Assembly (NCBI GenBank): GCA_949825065.1
Contig: OX463862.1
Coordinates: 14,937,592-15,001,591, forward strand
Reading direction: 5' to 3'
Length of the DNA: 64,000 bases
Source: Odontocerum albicorne
Lineage: Eukaryota; Arthropoda; Insecta; Trichoptera; Odontoceridae
Shown here: piece after piece, positions 52,535 through 61,570 of the stretch
Numbering within the stretch: the stretch's first letter is position 1
How the letters are laid out: every line of letters starts with the position of its first letter
Notes under the pieces: model-generated
What the model was told of the DNA's origin: nothing
Databases searched by the model: none
What the model saw: the letters and a program-made list of their open reading frames with translations, nothing else
Translations under genes and position numbers: made by a program

Positions 52535-53297
52535 CTAGGCGTATCCAGAAAGTAAGTGTACTGAGGTTCTCACGACCGGATGGATTTTATTTTCGACATA
52601 TTGACTACACTACCGTGTAGCCTGACCCTTCCCCTCCACAACGAGACCGGTTCGAGGTCAGTACGTTGAGAAGTGTCGACACGACAACACGTTTCGTGAA
52701 AAATGTCAAACCAATCTCCCGCCAAGTGCGAAATACGCGGCGTCATCCGTTATCTCGTTTGGAAAGGAAAACCTCCGGTTGAGGTTTATAATGAGGTGAA
52801 AACTGCATATGGTGATATAGCTATGAATCGTACGAGTGTGTATAAGTGGTGTCGCGAGTTTAAAAACGTCTGTGCATGATGATCAGAGGAGCGGAAGACC
52901 TTCAATTGTGACTGACGAAATTGTGGAAAAAATCGAAAATGCGCTCCGTGACGATCGCAGATTGACTGTGGATTCCCCTGCGCATTCCCCTGACCTAGCA
53001 CCTTCAGATTACTATCTCTTTACCTCCCTGAAGCTGCACATGGGTGAAAAAACGTTTTCAACCGACGAGGAGGTAAAGGAGGAGGTGGAGAAGTGGACGG
53101 AAGGGTTGGCGGGAAACTACTTCGAGGAAGGCATCAAAAAGTTGATACCCCGCTTCACCACCTGCATTGAGAGGAATGGCGACTATGTCGAAAAATACCT
53201 TACATATGTACTACGGTAACCACGTAATTTTTTTGTTTAAATAAAAAAAATTGTAACCTACAAAAATTCAGTACACTTACTTTCTGGATATGCCTCG
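52535..53297 (+). mobile_element. Mariner deletion derivative (763 bp)
   Basis: Terminal inverted repeats about 28 bp: left CTAGGCGTATCCAGAAAGTA, right (complemented) CGAGGCATATCCAGAAAGTA, both continuing AGTGTACTGA. TA flanks at 52533-52534 and 53298-53299. Transposase remnant from ATG 52703: MSNQSPAKCEIRGVIRYLVW, VYNEVKTAYGDIAMNRTSVY and KWCREFKN, frameshift, then TSVHDDQRSGRPSIVTDEIV and DDRRLTVD. It then jumps to SPAHSPDLAPSDYYLFTSLK and on to the stop at 53217-53219. The first two catalytic acids are deleted; the third (APSD) remains. Non-autonomous. Confidence 0.93.
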
Positions 53298-53662
53298 TAT
53301 TATACTATGTTATGTTGATTTCAATAAATCTATATTTATTATTTATTAATTATTTTATTTATTTTTGTCGATGATATAACCTCGTTTGGATCACACTGGT
53401 TTTAGTGTCGAAAATGAGAGTGGAGTTGAAATATTTACTAACGATTTTTTCGTATAATTTTTAATATTAATATTTATAAACAAAGATATTAAGTTGTGAA
53501 AATATTATATTTGTATTATAATATATTACACGTACATAACATACGAAATCTCGAGATTTCATTTAACATTTTCTCTTCTCCGCTGCTTGCATACTCATAA
53601 TAATTATTATTATTATAATGTCTTAAATTTGAATAAAAATATCTCGCTTAAAAGTCCCATTT

Positions 53663-53975
53663 ATTACTATATGATGCATAGACTTAGATACTCTTTCCAG
53701 AAGAATCTATCAATCAAATCATTCATTACTATATGATGCATAGACTTAGATACTCTATTCAGAAGAATCTATCAATCAAATCATTCATTACTATATGATG
53801 CATAGACTTAGATACTCTTTCCAGAAGAATCTATCAATCAAATCATTCATTACTATATGATGCATAGACTTAGATACTCTTTCCAGAAGAATCTATCAAT
53901 CAAATCATTCATTACTATATGATGCATAGACTTAGATACTCTTTCCAGAAGAATATATCAATCAAATCATTCATT
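53663..53975. repeat. 62-bp minisatellite, five units
   Basis: ATTACTATATGATGCATAG recurs at 53663, 53725, 53787, 53849 and 53911, exactly 62 bp apart. The unit continues ACTTAGATACTCTTTCCAG + AAGAATCTATCAATCAAATC + ATTC. Units are almost identical (one CTATTC for CTTTCC), suggesting recent amplification. Confidence 0.96.
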
Positions 53976-54837
53976 CGTATGATACCGGAGATAGACGGCT
54001 CCTGGAGATCATCAGCCTTGGCCTACTTGGAGATCACTGAATAGACTAACATAAGAGTAGGGATAAGTAAAAACAAAGTGAGTATGCAGAGATGAGGTAT
54101 CTTGAACAAAGGTAGTATTTAATATGATTGCGGTGATAAACACAACACATGCTAGTTTGTTGAACATCAGGACTACATGCTATGAGGAGGACCTGATCGT
54201 TGCGAATGATAGGGCAATATTGTTGTCCGGACACGGAATGACTCTTCCACCGTTGGCGACATACACGAGTGTGATAAGAATAGTAGCGACGTGGGAGTCT
54301 AAACCTGAGACTGGTGACTCTGATTTGACGACGGACGGACATTAAACCGGAAACTGGTGACAAGTAACTCTCCTAATTTGGCCCATAAACTTCTTCCAGA
54401 AACCTCATTTAATTAGCTATAGTTTAAAACCTCGGCAGCCTTATTGGTAAGACAGTTTCCATTCCCGGCGGTACCCAAAAAAAAAAACAATGCTTCCAGT
54501 CGAATAATAGATTTCGTCTGATAATATTCGCACGCGTCGAGTAAATGTGCGAGTGTTGTTGATTTTTCAAGTGCGATAGCGTTGTCAACACGTACGAGTA
54601 CAATGAAAAACACCACTGTAAGATACTTGCCTACTATAGTAGTTTTTAATCTAAATGTTTGATTATTGGGACCGAAGACAGTTTTGTCACTCAGCTATGC
54701 TCTTCAAGATATCTGAATCGTCGAATCGGTCATATAGAAGGGCACCATACGAATGAATAATTGAGTGAAAACCAAATTTAAAACTGAACATATCTGCCCC
54801 AGTAGCACAAGTGATTTTAATGACGAAAAAAGGTACC
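53976..54837. other. Mostly unrecognised; one SINE head piece, one TACGAGTA
   Basis: 54425-54475 holds a decayed SINE head (GCCTTATTGGTAAGACAG). ORFs at 54046-54363 (minus) and 54124-54345 (plus) overlap; the segment CTCTTCCACCGTTGGCGACA (54242) resembles CCTTCTCCGATGGCGACACA at 56376, so another dispersed repeat is present in both. TACGAGTA at 54593-54600. Confidence 0.45.
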
Positions 54838-54952
54838 ATACAAAAAAGGATATAATATCTTTCAACACCATTTTAGTAGATTGAAGGATATTACTACATG
54901 ACAATACGCCCACCTGGTTGTACATTAAAAGTGTAATAAAAGATGATACATT
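54838..54952 (+). mobile_element. tRNA-derived SINE, headless copy
   Basis: TTTCAACACCATTTTAGTAG, ATTGAAGGATATTACTACAT, GACAATACGCCCACCTGG, then AAAAGTGTAATAAAAG. Diverged, body and tail only. Confidence 0.65.
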
Positions 54953-55237
54953 TCAACGAAACTCTAAAACGTTTTGCTAAATGATATTCCCTAGAAATAA
55001 TGTGTATTATTTACAACTAAACCATCAACATTGTAGAGGTTTAAAGACATTGTAATTTGTTTTATCAAACACTGTTTATGTAACGGTATAAACCAACCGG
55101 TTTCGAGACTAGGGTTATACCGCTTCATAAAAAGGAATAATCAATGTTTAAAATAGCATTATAAAACATCTTTTTTATTTCGAAAACGTCGTTAATGATC
55201 AAATATATATTACATCTAATCGGAGTAGTATACAATA

Positions 55238-55519
55238 CATACATCAACAGCAAGATGGAGGAGAGGCGATTGAGATGGTATGGGCACGTTGGACGCAGAG
55301 CACCCGATCGCATTGTGAACCGGGTAATCTCCATGGATCTTCCTCGAATAACAACCAGAGCAAGACCAAATAATTCATGGATGGTGCAAAAAGATAACCT
55401 GATGCAGAGGCACGGCATGGGGGACGTAGTCCGGGACAGAAGAGCATACAACCTGAGGACGAGGAGAGCTGACCCCAACAGTCTTCGCAGACAATGAGTT
55501 GGGATGGAGCCAGGGAGAA
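55238..55519 (+). pseudogene. LINE-G C-terminus with 16-bp TSD
   Basis: A perfect direct repeat GGAGTAGTATACAATA flanks it (55222-55237 and 55520-55535). The insert is open to a TGA at 55495-55497: SKMEERRLRWYGHVGRRAPD, then IVNRVISMDLPRITTRARPN, MVQKDNLMQRHGMGDVVRDR and LRTRRADPNSLRRQ. RLRWYGHV ... DVVRDR ... RRADP is the typical C-terminal pattern of insect endonuclease/RT LINEs. Severely 5'-truncated (282 bp). The perfect TSD and open frame suggest a young insertion. Confidence 0.92.
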
Positions 55520-55919
55520 GGAGTAGTATACAATAACACGATTATTTGAATTCCAATAAATTATACAATATAATGTGTTAAACCACATGTGTTATGTATA
55601 TTTCTGTATATATAATATTTTCAAAACGTTCCACTGAATAAAACGGTGAAATGTTTACATTTTTTTAATAAAACAGATTTGATATTTTTGTTATGAAATT
55701 CTTAAGAATATTTTATAAACAGAAATTTAAACGATTTGTTTATTTTGAAGTGAAGTTTATATGTTTATTGCATGCGAATATCTCAAATTGCATCGAATGT
55801 GTACTGAATGCCTCTAAGAAACAATAAAAACATTAAGAAGAAAATAACATTACAGAGTACCATAACAATCATATCAATATTGCTGTATTTTTCTTCTTCT
55901 TCCAGTAGATTCTTGATCT

Positions 55920-56145
55920 GACGACCTCCGTGGCCTAGTTGGTAAGACACCTGTCTCCCAGTTCGGAGGTTGCGGGTTCACATCCCGCTGGAACCCAGAT
56001 TTTTTAAAAAGGATTCTAGTCTTGTTTTCACTTAAAGCCTCTTTAACACCTTTCTGGTAGATTGGAAGAGATTGCCACGTGGCAATAAACCCGCCAGGCT
56101 GTACTGTATACAACGATAGTGTAATAATACAATACAATCTGTTTT
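55920..56145 (+). mobile_element. tRNA-derived SINE, full-length reference copy
   Basis: Head: GACGACCTCCGTGGCCTAG, TTGGTAAGACACCTGTCTCC, GGAGGTTGCGGGTTCACATC. Body: CGCTGGAACCCAGATTTTTT, TCTAGTCTTGTTTTCACTTA, AAGCCTCTTTAACACC. LINE-A-like 3' end: TGGTAGATTGGAAGAGATTG, CCACGTGGCAATAAACCCGC, CAGGCTGTACTGTATACAAC; then GTGTAATAATACAATACAAT tail. Transcription would start from the internal A and B boxes (RNA polymerase III). Confidence 0.9.
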
Positions 56146-56649
56146 TAATAAATAAATCTATAAACATATATCTTGGAATTATATGTATATTTTAAGATAA
56201 TAGCAAAGAAACTACATTTAGTTCAGTTCGATCCCTCCTCCACCCACATTGTTATGGGGGACTAAATAAGTTCCCATCTAGCGCGATGTACACTAGAAGA
56301 TCGAAATCTTTTTTATTTTTTTATTGAGTGCAACGTCACATAGACGAAGAAGGAACTGCCCACAGTCAGCAATCCTTCTCCGATGGCGACACACCTGAGT
56401 GTGAAAACAATAGTAGTGACGACGGACTTATGGTCCGACATCACGGGAAAAGGGAAATAACTCGCAGTGCAAAAAACATATTTTTCCTGATGAAGTGGCT
56501 TAAAGCCTGAAGTTTGAACAGCCCAACAAGTTCCTAGTACATTCACAGAAAATTTCAAATGCAACAAAACTATCCTTTGACGCCACTAGATCGGAGTAGC
56601 CAATCGGTCCGAATATGAACCGATGTAAGGCTAAATGGCGAGTTTATTG

Positions 56650-56818
56650 CCATGTGGCAATCTCTTACAACCAACCATAAAGATGTTTTAATGGGCCCTA
56701 AGTGAAAACCAGACTGGAATTCCATTTTTTTTAAATTTGGATTCCAGCGGGGATCGAACCCGCAACCTCTGGATCGGCAAACAAGCGTCTTACCACCAGG
56801 CCACGGAGGTTGCCTTTA
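56650..56818 (-). mobile_element. tRNA-derived SINE, minus strand
   Basis: Plus-strand order: GGCGAGTTTATTGCCATGTG, GCAATCTCTTACAACCAACC, GGGCCCTAAGTGAAAACC, AGACTGGAATTCC, TGGATTCCAGCGGGGATCG, AACCCGCAACCTCTGG, AAGCGTCTTACCACCAGG, CCACGGAGGT. The head is intact; the outermost 3' bases are missing. Confidence 0.88.
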
Positions 56819-56911
56819 TGCGATGCGCAATGCTTACGCGTAAACGCGTGAATTTGGGGTGCATTGATTACTTAATACTTTGATTACTTATTGTGCATTG
56901 ATTACTTAGTA

Positions 56912-57113
56912 CAGTACCCGGCAGTAAGTAATACACATCGGGCTTAAGAAAGAGACTGTCGGCCATAATCGGCAAACTTCGGCTTCGTAGAGCGTCGTCT
57001 CTGTCGCACGATGCGCTACCAATCCAGTATATTCAATGACAGAGACGACGCTCTACAAAGCCGAAGTTAGCCGATTCTTAAGCTCGATATGTATTACTTA
57101 CTGCCGGATACTG
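56912..57113. mobile_element. Fold-back MITE, 202 bp, TA flanked
   Basis: Left arm CAGTACCCGGCAGTAAGTAA ... AACTTCGGCTTCGTAGAGCG + TCGTCTCTGTC. The right arm is its complement (GACAGAGACGACGCTCTAC, AAAGCCGAAGTTAGCCGATT, GTATTACTTACTGCCGG) apart from a 17-bp block missing around AGACTGTCGGCC and scattered substitutions. Nearly the whole element can fold into one hairpin with about 80-bp arms. TA at 56910-56911 and 57114-57115. Inserted into a LINE fragment (57116 onward). Confidence 0.9.
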
Positions 57114-57115
57114 TA

Positions 57116-57340
57116 CCACAGCATATGCTCTGCGGATTGATCCAGGTGGCCGCAAAAATTGCAACAAGGTGAAGGGACAAGATTGAAGCTGAAAAGTTTG
57201 CCTTTAAAGCTCCCAAGACTCCCTGAAAATACATTTAAGATAGACGATATCATAATGTCTGGGCTCATCTCATAACGTCCTCCCATTCGAGATACACCCC
57301 CACCAATAGAAGACAAGCCCGGCCGTGAAGATATCAGATG
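57116..57340 (-). pseudogene. LINE fragment with zinc-finger-like C-terminus
   Basis: Minus-strand frame reads KGKLFSFNLVPSPCCNFCGH then LDQSAEHMLW. The pattern N-L-V-x-S-P-x-C-x-x-C-G ... E-H-x-L is the cysteine/histidine region after RNase H or RT in many non-LTR retrotransposons. Just upstream on the minus strand (57240-57340) is LINE-C-like sequence (GGGGTGTATCTCGAATGGG, GATGAGCCCAGACATTATG). Whether the two parts belong to one element or a chimera is unclear. Confidence 0.6.
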
Positions 57341-57894
57341 TTTTCAGCAATATTCTTGGGTTGGAGTTCCTGTTGGATAGCCATAAAAAAACTATACAGG
57401 AAATCTGGGTTTCGTCCACAATTTGAACATGATCCCCACAATTACATCTTCTCTGCCCTGTCTATCTTCATGTCTTCGATTATACACACAGTATTCGTAT
57501 TTCTGTATTTTTTATTCTATTTCTGAGTATTTTATCAATTATACTCGTATATCACAAGACCTTCATTTCTGATGTTCTAAAAAGTGGTATAAGCTGTAGT
57601 TTCAAAAGCAAATATTTTTGAAATATAATTGATTTCATTTTAAAATAAATTTGCTATCTGCCCACTATTGTTAACTTCCTGAATAAATACGGATTAATCT
57701 AAGATAAATTCCATATTTCTAACATTAAGTTGATAACAGATACTCAGTGAAATGTACATTTGAATTTAATATGACAGGCGTTAAAAAAATATTAACAAAA
57801 ATATTACTTCAGAGATAAAATATGATTTGTGTAACTATGTGAAAAATTATCACAAATTTCAGAATTATCAAAGTATTTTCATTTTTTTAAATTT
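57341..57894. other. No recognised feature; one TACTCGTA site
   Basis: AT-rich DNA. TACTCGTA at 57542-57549 (TTATACTCGTATATC). The 62-codon ORF 57338-57526 has no motif. Confidence 0.45.
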
Positions 57895-58290
57895 TATTTA
57901 ACTAACGACACAACAGTGTCTTTATATACAAATGAACATGTAACAGGTTATAAAAGTGCTTAAAATTATTGACAAATAATACAAAACTTTATCTTAAACT
58001 AACATGAAGATACAAAAAGCAGTAGTAATAATAGATTACAGTCATTGTTTTAAAATTATTTAATAATTATATGTATATTTAAGTTCAATATATGTATATT
58101 TAAGTTCAATATATGTACATATTAGTATGTATACCACAAAATATTACCAAACTTTACTGAGCAGACTTACGTAATTGTCGAAGACTTATTTTATAGAGGT
58201 AAAGAACTCAGATTTGTTGTATGTGGAATAACGCTTACATAGAACAAAAATTGGATTTTTCGAGAATTTTATGGATAGATATTGAGATAT
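57895..58290 (-). mobile_element. LINE-type 3' UTR, family I, minus strand
   Basis: Complement of 25376-25740: plus-strand AACGACACAACAGTGTC (tail hairpin), AAAACTTTATCTTAAACTAA, CATGAAGATACAAAAAGCAG, TAGTAATAATAGATTACAG, ACATATTAGTATGTATACC, CCAAACTTTACTGAGCAG, GTGGAATAACGCTTACATAG. A 22-bp direct duplication (TATATGTATATTTAAGTTCA at 58070 and 58092) is private to this copy. Confidence 0.6.
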
Positions 58291-58639
58291 AGAAAACACA
58301 TGGGCTCACTTGTAGAACGAGATGCAAGTTGCTTTGCAGAATCGAAACCTTCCACATGTTGATGCAGGGTTACTCAACTCCAGAGGCAAAGTATTGTCCT
58401 TAATGTTTTGTTTATATTACGTTATTTATATTAATAAAGGAGAGCACAAAGGCGAATACTACATATAGTATACTTATATTAAAAATATCTAAATTGTTGC
58501 AAAACTCGTTTCCAAGTCTTTGCATACGAATTATAGAGGAGTTGATTTTATAATTAGTACTATACATTGACTGAAATTATTTATTTCAAAGTCTCTTCGT
58601 ATTAAAGTTCCTTGATGGGATGTCACCTTGATGGGATGT

Positions 58640-59120
58640 CACCGTACGACGAAAATGCGTCTAGTTAGGTCTCTCGTCTTTGCAATATTTAAGTAAGGTG
58701 CAGAGACGCGGACCATGAGTGCAAGCATGAGGCGTAAAATATATGCGTTTAAAATGTGGTGCTGAAGAATGATGTTATGAATTCCATGGATGGCAAGGGA
58801 ACTAATGTCTCCATTCACGAAGAACGGAGAGTCACCGACAGGTTGTCAACAATATTCCTACGACGAGTCCACCGATTTTTTGGACACATTGCTCGCGGCC
58901 AAGGATATAGTTTGGAGAAACTTTTGGTCACTGGAAGTGCTTAAGGACGATGCCCAAGAAGGATAACCCCAGTGCGTTGGACTGACCAAGTGAGAGACTA
59001 CCCATAACAACTGCTCTTCGGACTACAGGGTGCAGAGAGTTGGAGAGGAGTCATCAAGGGTTATCATGGGAGCCACGATGCTCAGTCATGAGTTACACGA
59101 TAGAGTGATGATGAATGTAT
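58640..59120 (+). pseudogene. LINE-H reverse transcriptase C-terminus
   Basis: Broken coding sequence: YGAETRTMS-like start, FKMWC, then in another frame RRVHRFFGHIARGQGYSLEK and LLVTGS, then RWTDQVRDYP-like and GATMLSHELHDR. Order and motifs match the C-terminal part of an insect LINE (RFFGHIAR is the equivalent of LRWFGHVER). The 3' end is shared with 19536-19700; it ends in a GATGATGAATG run. Several frameshifts; non-functional. Confidence 0.7.
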
Positions 59121-59129
59121 TGTCTCCAT

Positions 59130-59400
59130 TATGTGTTTTGGATCTGTGTTGAGAGATTAATTGATTTTTAAGAATCGGTCAAATAGGGCAAATTATCGTG
59201 ATAGGGCTTTTGCTGTTGCTGATCCTATTACGTGGAATGGCCTGCCTCAGAGTATTAGATACATGGGGGACGTGTGCAGCTTTACTGAGCACTTGAATAC
59301 AATCCTTTTAGAAAGGTCTTATCTAAATTTATGCTTATACGAGTACCATATATGAATACTGCATGAATACACTACACCCAATCTAAAGCCAAATCACATA
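59130..59400 (+). pseudogene. LINE-J (CR1/L2-like) C-terminus and 3' UTR start
   Basis: ORF 59161-59355 reads FKNRSNRANYRDRAFAVADP, ITWNGLPQSIRYMGDVCSFT, then EHLNTILLERSYLNLC. The pattern Y-x-x-R-x-F-A-V-A-x-P-x-x-W-N-x-L-P-x-x-I-R is the classic end of CR1/L2-type ORF2. It is followed by TGAATACACTACACCCAATC and TAAAGCCAAATCACAT, the 3' UTR block shared with 10960 and 61370. TACGAGTA lies in the ORF at 59338-59345. Confidence 0.8.
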
Positions 59401-59470
59401 TTGATCTTCCTCTTCTTCCCAGTGTCATGTCAGGTCCCCCCAAAGTTGACTATCACCTGAGAGTTTTCTC
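59398..59470 (-). mobile_element. LINE-E 3' terminal fragment, minus strand
   Basis: CTTCCTCTTCTTCCCAGTGT, CATGTCAGGTCCCCCCAAAG, TTGACTATCACCTGAGAG is the complement of the LINE-E 3' end at 22215-22262. Only the last ~70 bp is present. Confidence 0.7.
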
Positions 59471-59990
59471 TCCATAGTGATTTCCTGGGGAGGGATATCC
59501 AGAGTGGCTTCCCCTTGGCTTCTCTGGTGGATTTTCTGTTGGGGCTACCTTCCCTTAGCTGGGTGCTTCTAGTTTTATGGCGCTGGCAACTCGCCATTCG
59601 TCCACTCTCTATCTGCTATGACACTGATGGAGATGCCAGTGGTCACATTGCCCGGGGTTCGCGGGGTCTGAGAGACCACTCGTGGACGCTAGAGAGTTGG
59701 ACTTGGTAGTAGTGTTACTGGTGACATTGTAACGTGGCGCATTACCACATTTTGTAGAAGTATACTTTTCAGCCAAGAATAATCCACCGTAGCCCTACTA
59801 CCCATTAGAACCACACATATTGATCTACAAAAGTTAATTGTCTTCCTTTTGATTTAATTAAATCTCTTTGATTAAAATAAAAGATTGAAAATATAACAAA
59901 ATAAATATATATAAGTGTAACGAAGGAAGGGGGCGGCTGCGGCCAGTAGATTAGTTTATTCATCGTATCGGCATATTTAGAAAAACATAT
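59471..59990. other. No recognised feature
   Basis: GC-richer to about 59720 (GATTTTCTGTTGGGGCTACC, CATTGCCCGGGGTTCGCGGG), possibly retroelement. ORF 59515-59709 shows no recognisable motif. Confidence 0.4.
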
Positions 59991-60239
59991 TTGGTAAGAA
60001 AACCGCTGAAAACTAACGATTCTTTCATAGCTTCTGAAATCGAGGAAGCAGCGCACTTGGAATGGCCTAGCACCGTGTCTGAACACTGGACATGGCATTT
60101 TATGGATTCCGCAACTCAGCCAGCACACAGGCAACTGTTACCCCACAGAGCCGATAAATATACGAGAATCGATTATACCTACTCCGATTCCATCACGCAA
60201 GCCAATGGCATCCAGTTGCACTCGTCAGGGATGGAGTGA
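59991..60239 (+). CDS. Candidate coding sequence or exon, unknown
   Basis: Open frame of 82 codons from ATG to TGA: NDSFIASEIEEAAHLEWPST, then VSEHWTWHFMDSATQPAHRQ, LLPHRADKYTRIDYTYSDSI, ending NGIQLHSSGME. It is hydrophilic, of balanced composition and less AT-rich than its surroundings, and does not match any repeat family in the window. The acceptor-like GGCATATTTAG precedes it at 59968-59978. The opposite-strand ORF (59805-60134) covers part of it and looks less protein-like. I do not recognise the product; it may be a host exon, retrocopy or chance ORF. Confidence 0.3.
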   Translation: MVRKPLKTNDSFIASEIEEAAHLEWPSTVSEHWTWHFMDSATQPAHRQLLPHRADKYTRIDYTYSDSITQANGIQLHSSGME

Positions 60240-60517
60240 GAGTTAATAGAAAAAAATGCCCTAAATGTGTGACTCGTATCATGAAAAAATCACAGAAAAT
60301 CACTAGCGGTTGAATAAGCTGATTGTAAATCCTGTTACTCTTAGAAATACAATTTTTAACAACAATAAGTTTCGACTTATGAACATTCTATTTTTTTTTA
60401 CATTTATGGTTCGTCCTTTGAACCAACACTAGTTAATCAATTTTTATTTTCCACCACCATCAATTAATATATCACCATCAGTTGTACATATTTTTTAAAG
60501 AAAATTGTAATTCATTA

Positions 60518-61083
60518 CAAAGGGTCTTTCATATTGAGTGGTTTTTTTAAATTCTTGGATAAAATACAGATGGCGTCGTGAACTTGCTTTGGTCTTGGGA
60601 CATTTGAGAAGAGTAATGTATGACATTTATAAAAATGGAGTCGTATACAATACAACAACGCGTTCAAATTGTTGAATTATTTTATGTATTGTAATCTCCT
60701 GAAACGGTGATGTTAATTGGCCACCGAGATCATGTGATCTGACACCGTTAGACTATTTTCTCTGGGGTTACGTGAAAAGCCAGGTCTATAAGAATGACCT
60801 CCGATCAATTCCTTAGCTGAAGGACGAAATTATTCGCGTTATTGGTGAGTTAGAACCGCAATTATGCTAAAATGTCATCGAAAATTTTGACAAAAGAGTG
60901 GACATCTATGGACTTGCAAGAGGTGGATATTTGGCGGATATTGTTTTTTTTTGTTTAAATGTCATACATTATACGAGTACTTCAATGACCAATAAAAAGT
61001 TTTTTGAAATCAAAGCGAATTGTGTGTTTTATTCAAGAATTTAAAAAAAATTAATTAAAAAAACGCTCAATTTGAAATTAAAG
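60518..61083 (+). mobile_element. Mariner-like deletion derivative (about 566 bp)
   Basis: Left end AAAGGGTCTTTCATATTGAG + TGG; right end, complemented, TTTCAAATTGAGCG + TTTTTTTAATT. It starts the transposase (ATG 60635: MESYTIQQRVQIVELFY), then jumps to the C-terminus: WPPRSCDLTPLDYFLWGYVK, SQVYKNDLRSIP, stop, LKDEIIRVIGELEPQL, VIENFDKR, RGGYLADI. Roughly 250 codons including the first two catalytic acids are missing. The 3' UTR matches 24477 and 32993. Non-autonomous. Confidence 0.88.
60972..60979 (+). other. TACGAGTA site, best-supported excision footprint
   Basis: Here the mariner-like 3' UTR reads GTCATACATTA + TACGAGTA + CTTCAATGACC. The copies at 24477 and 32993, complemented, read GTCATACATTATACTTCAAT + GACC (33.1 kb copy differs by one base). 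Deleting CGAGTA gives an exact match to the 24.5 kb copy. Confidence 0.75.
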
Positions 61084-61369
61084 TAAATAAAAATAAATAA
61101 TTGTATTTTTGGACATTTGATTATTTCTGAAGCTATGCACAAAATGATTTATATATGTAGTCTATTTCATGATTGATGTCAACGGCGTTGTATTTTACAT
61201 ACATTTGAAGTGTTTATTTTGCTTTTGCAGCAGTCGTGTGGTTATTTTTTATTGATGTTCGTTTTTTCACATCGAGTTATAGTTAGGTCGATCTTTGTTT
61301 GCGTCAAATAGTTGGAGCTGTGGATGGCATGTGTAACTTTGGTAAGCGCTTGAGGATGTCCCTTTTTTA

Positions 61370-61570
61370 TATTAATATTAAAGTTTGTTTTGTACATAAA
61401 CACTACACATATACACTACACTCCACCTAAAACCGAAAGTTGTGAATCATATATCGAAAATTTATAAAGGTTTCATTTAAGTTCGTCATCCTTTGGTAAG
61501 TTGACTGCTGTTTTCTTACCAAATATGTTTTTTTAAACATATGCAAATGCGGGGAAGTACTCAATATAAC
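61370..61570 (+). mobile_element. LINE-J 3' UTR fragment
   Basis: ACTACACTCCACCTAAAACC, GTGAATCATATATCGAAAAT, TTTCTTACCAAATATG, AAACATATGCAAATGCGG. The terminal 47-bp monomer is present once only, unlike the array at 14269. Confidence 0.6.

Noticed and set aside
11311..53975. CRISPR array
   Set aside because: The tandem arrays have no unique spacers between repeats and the genome is clearly eukaryotic.
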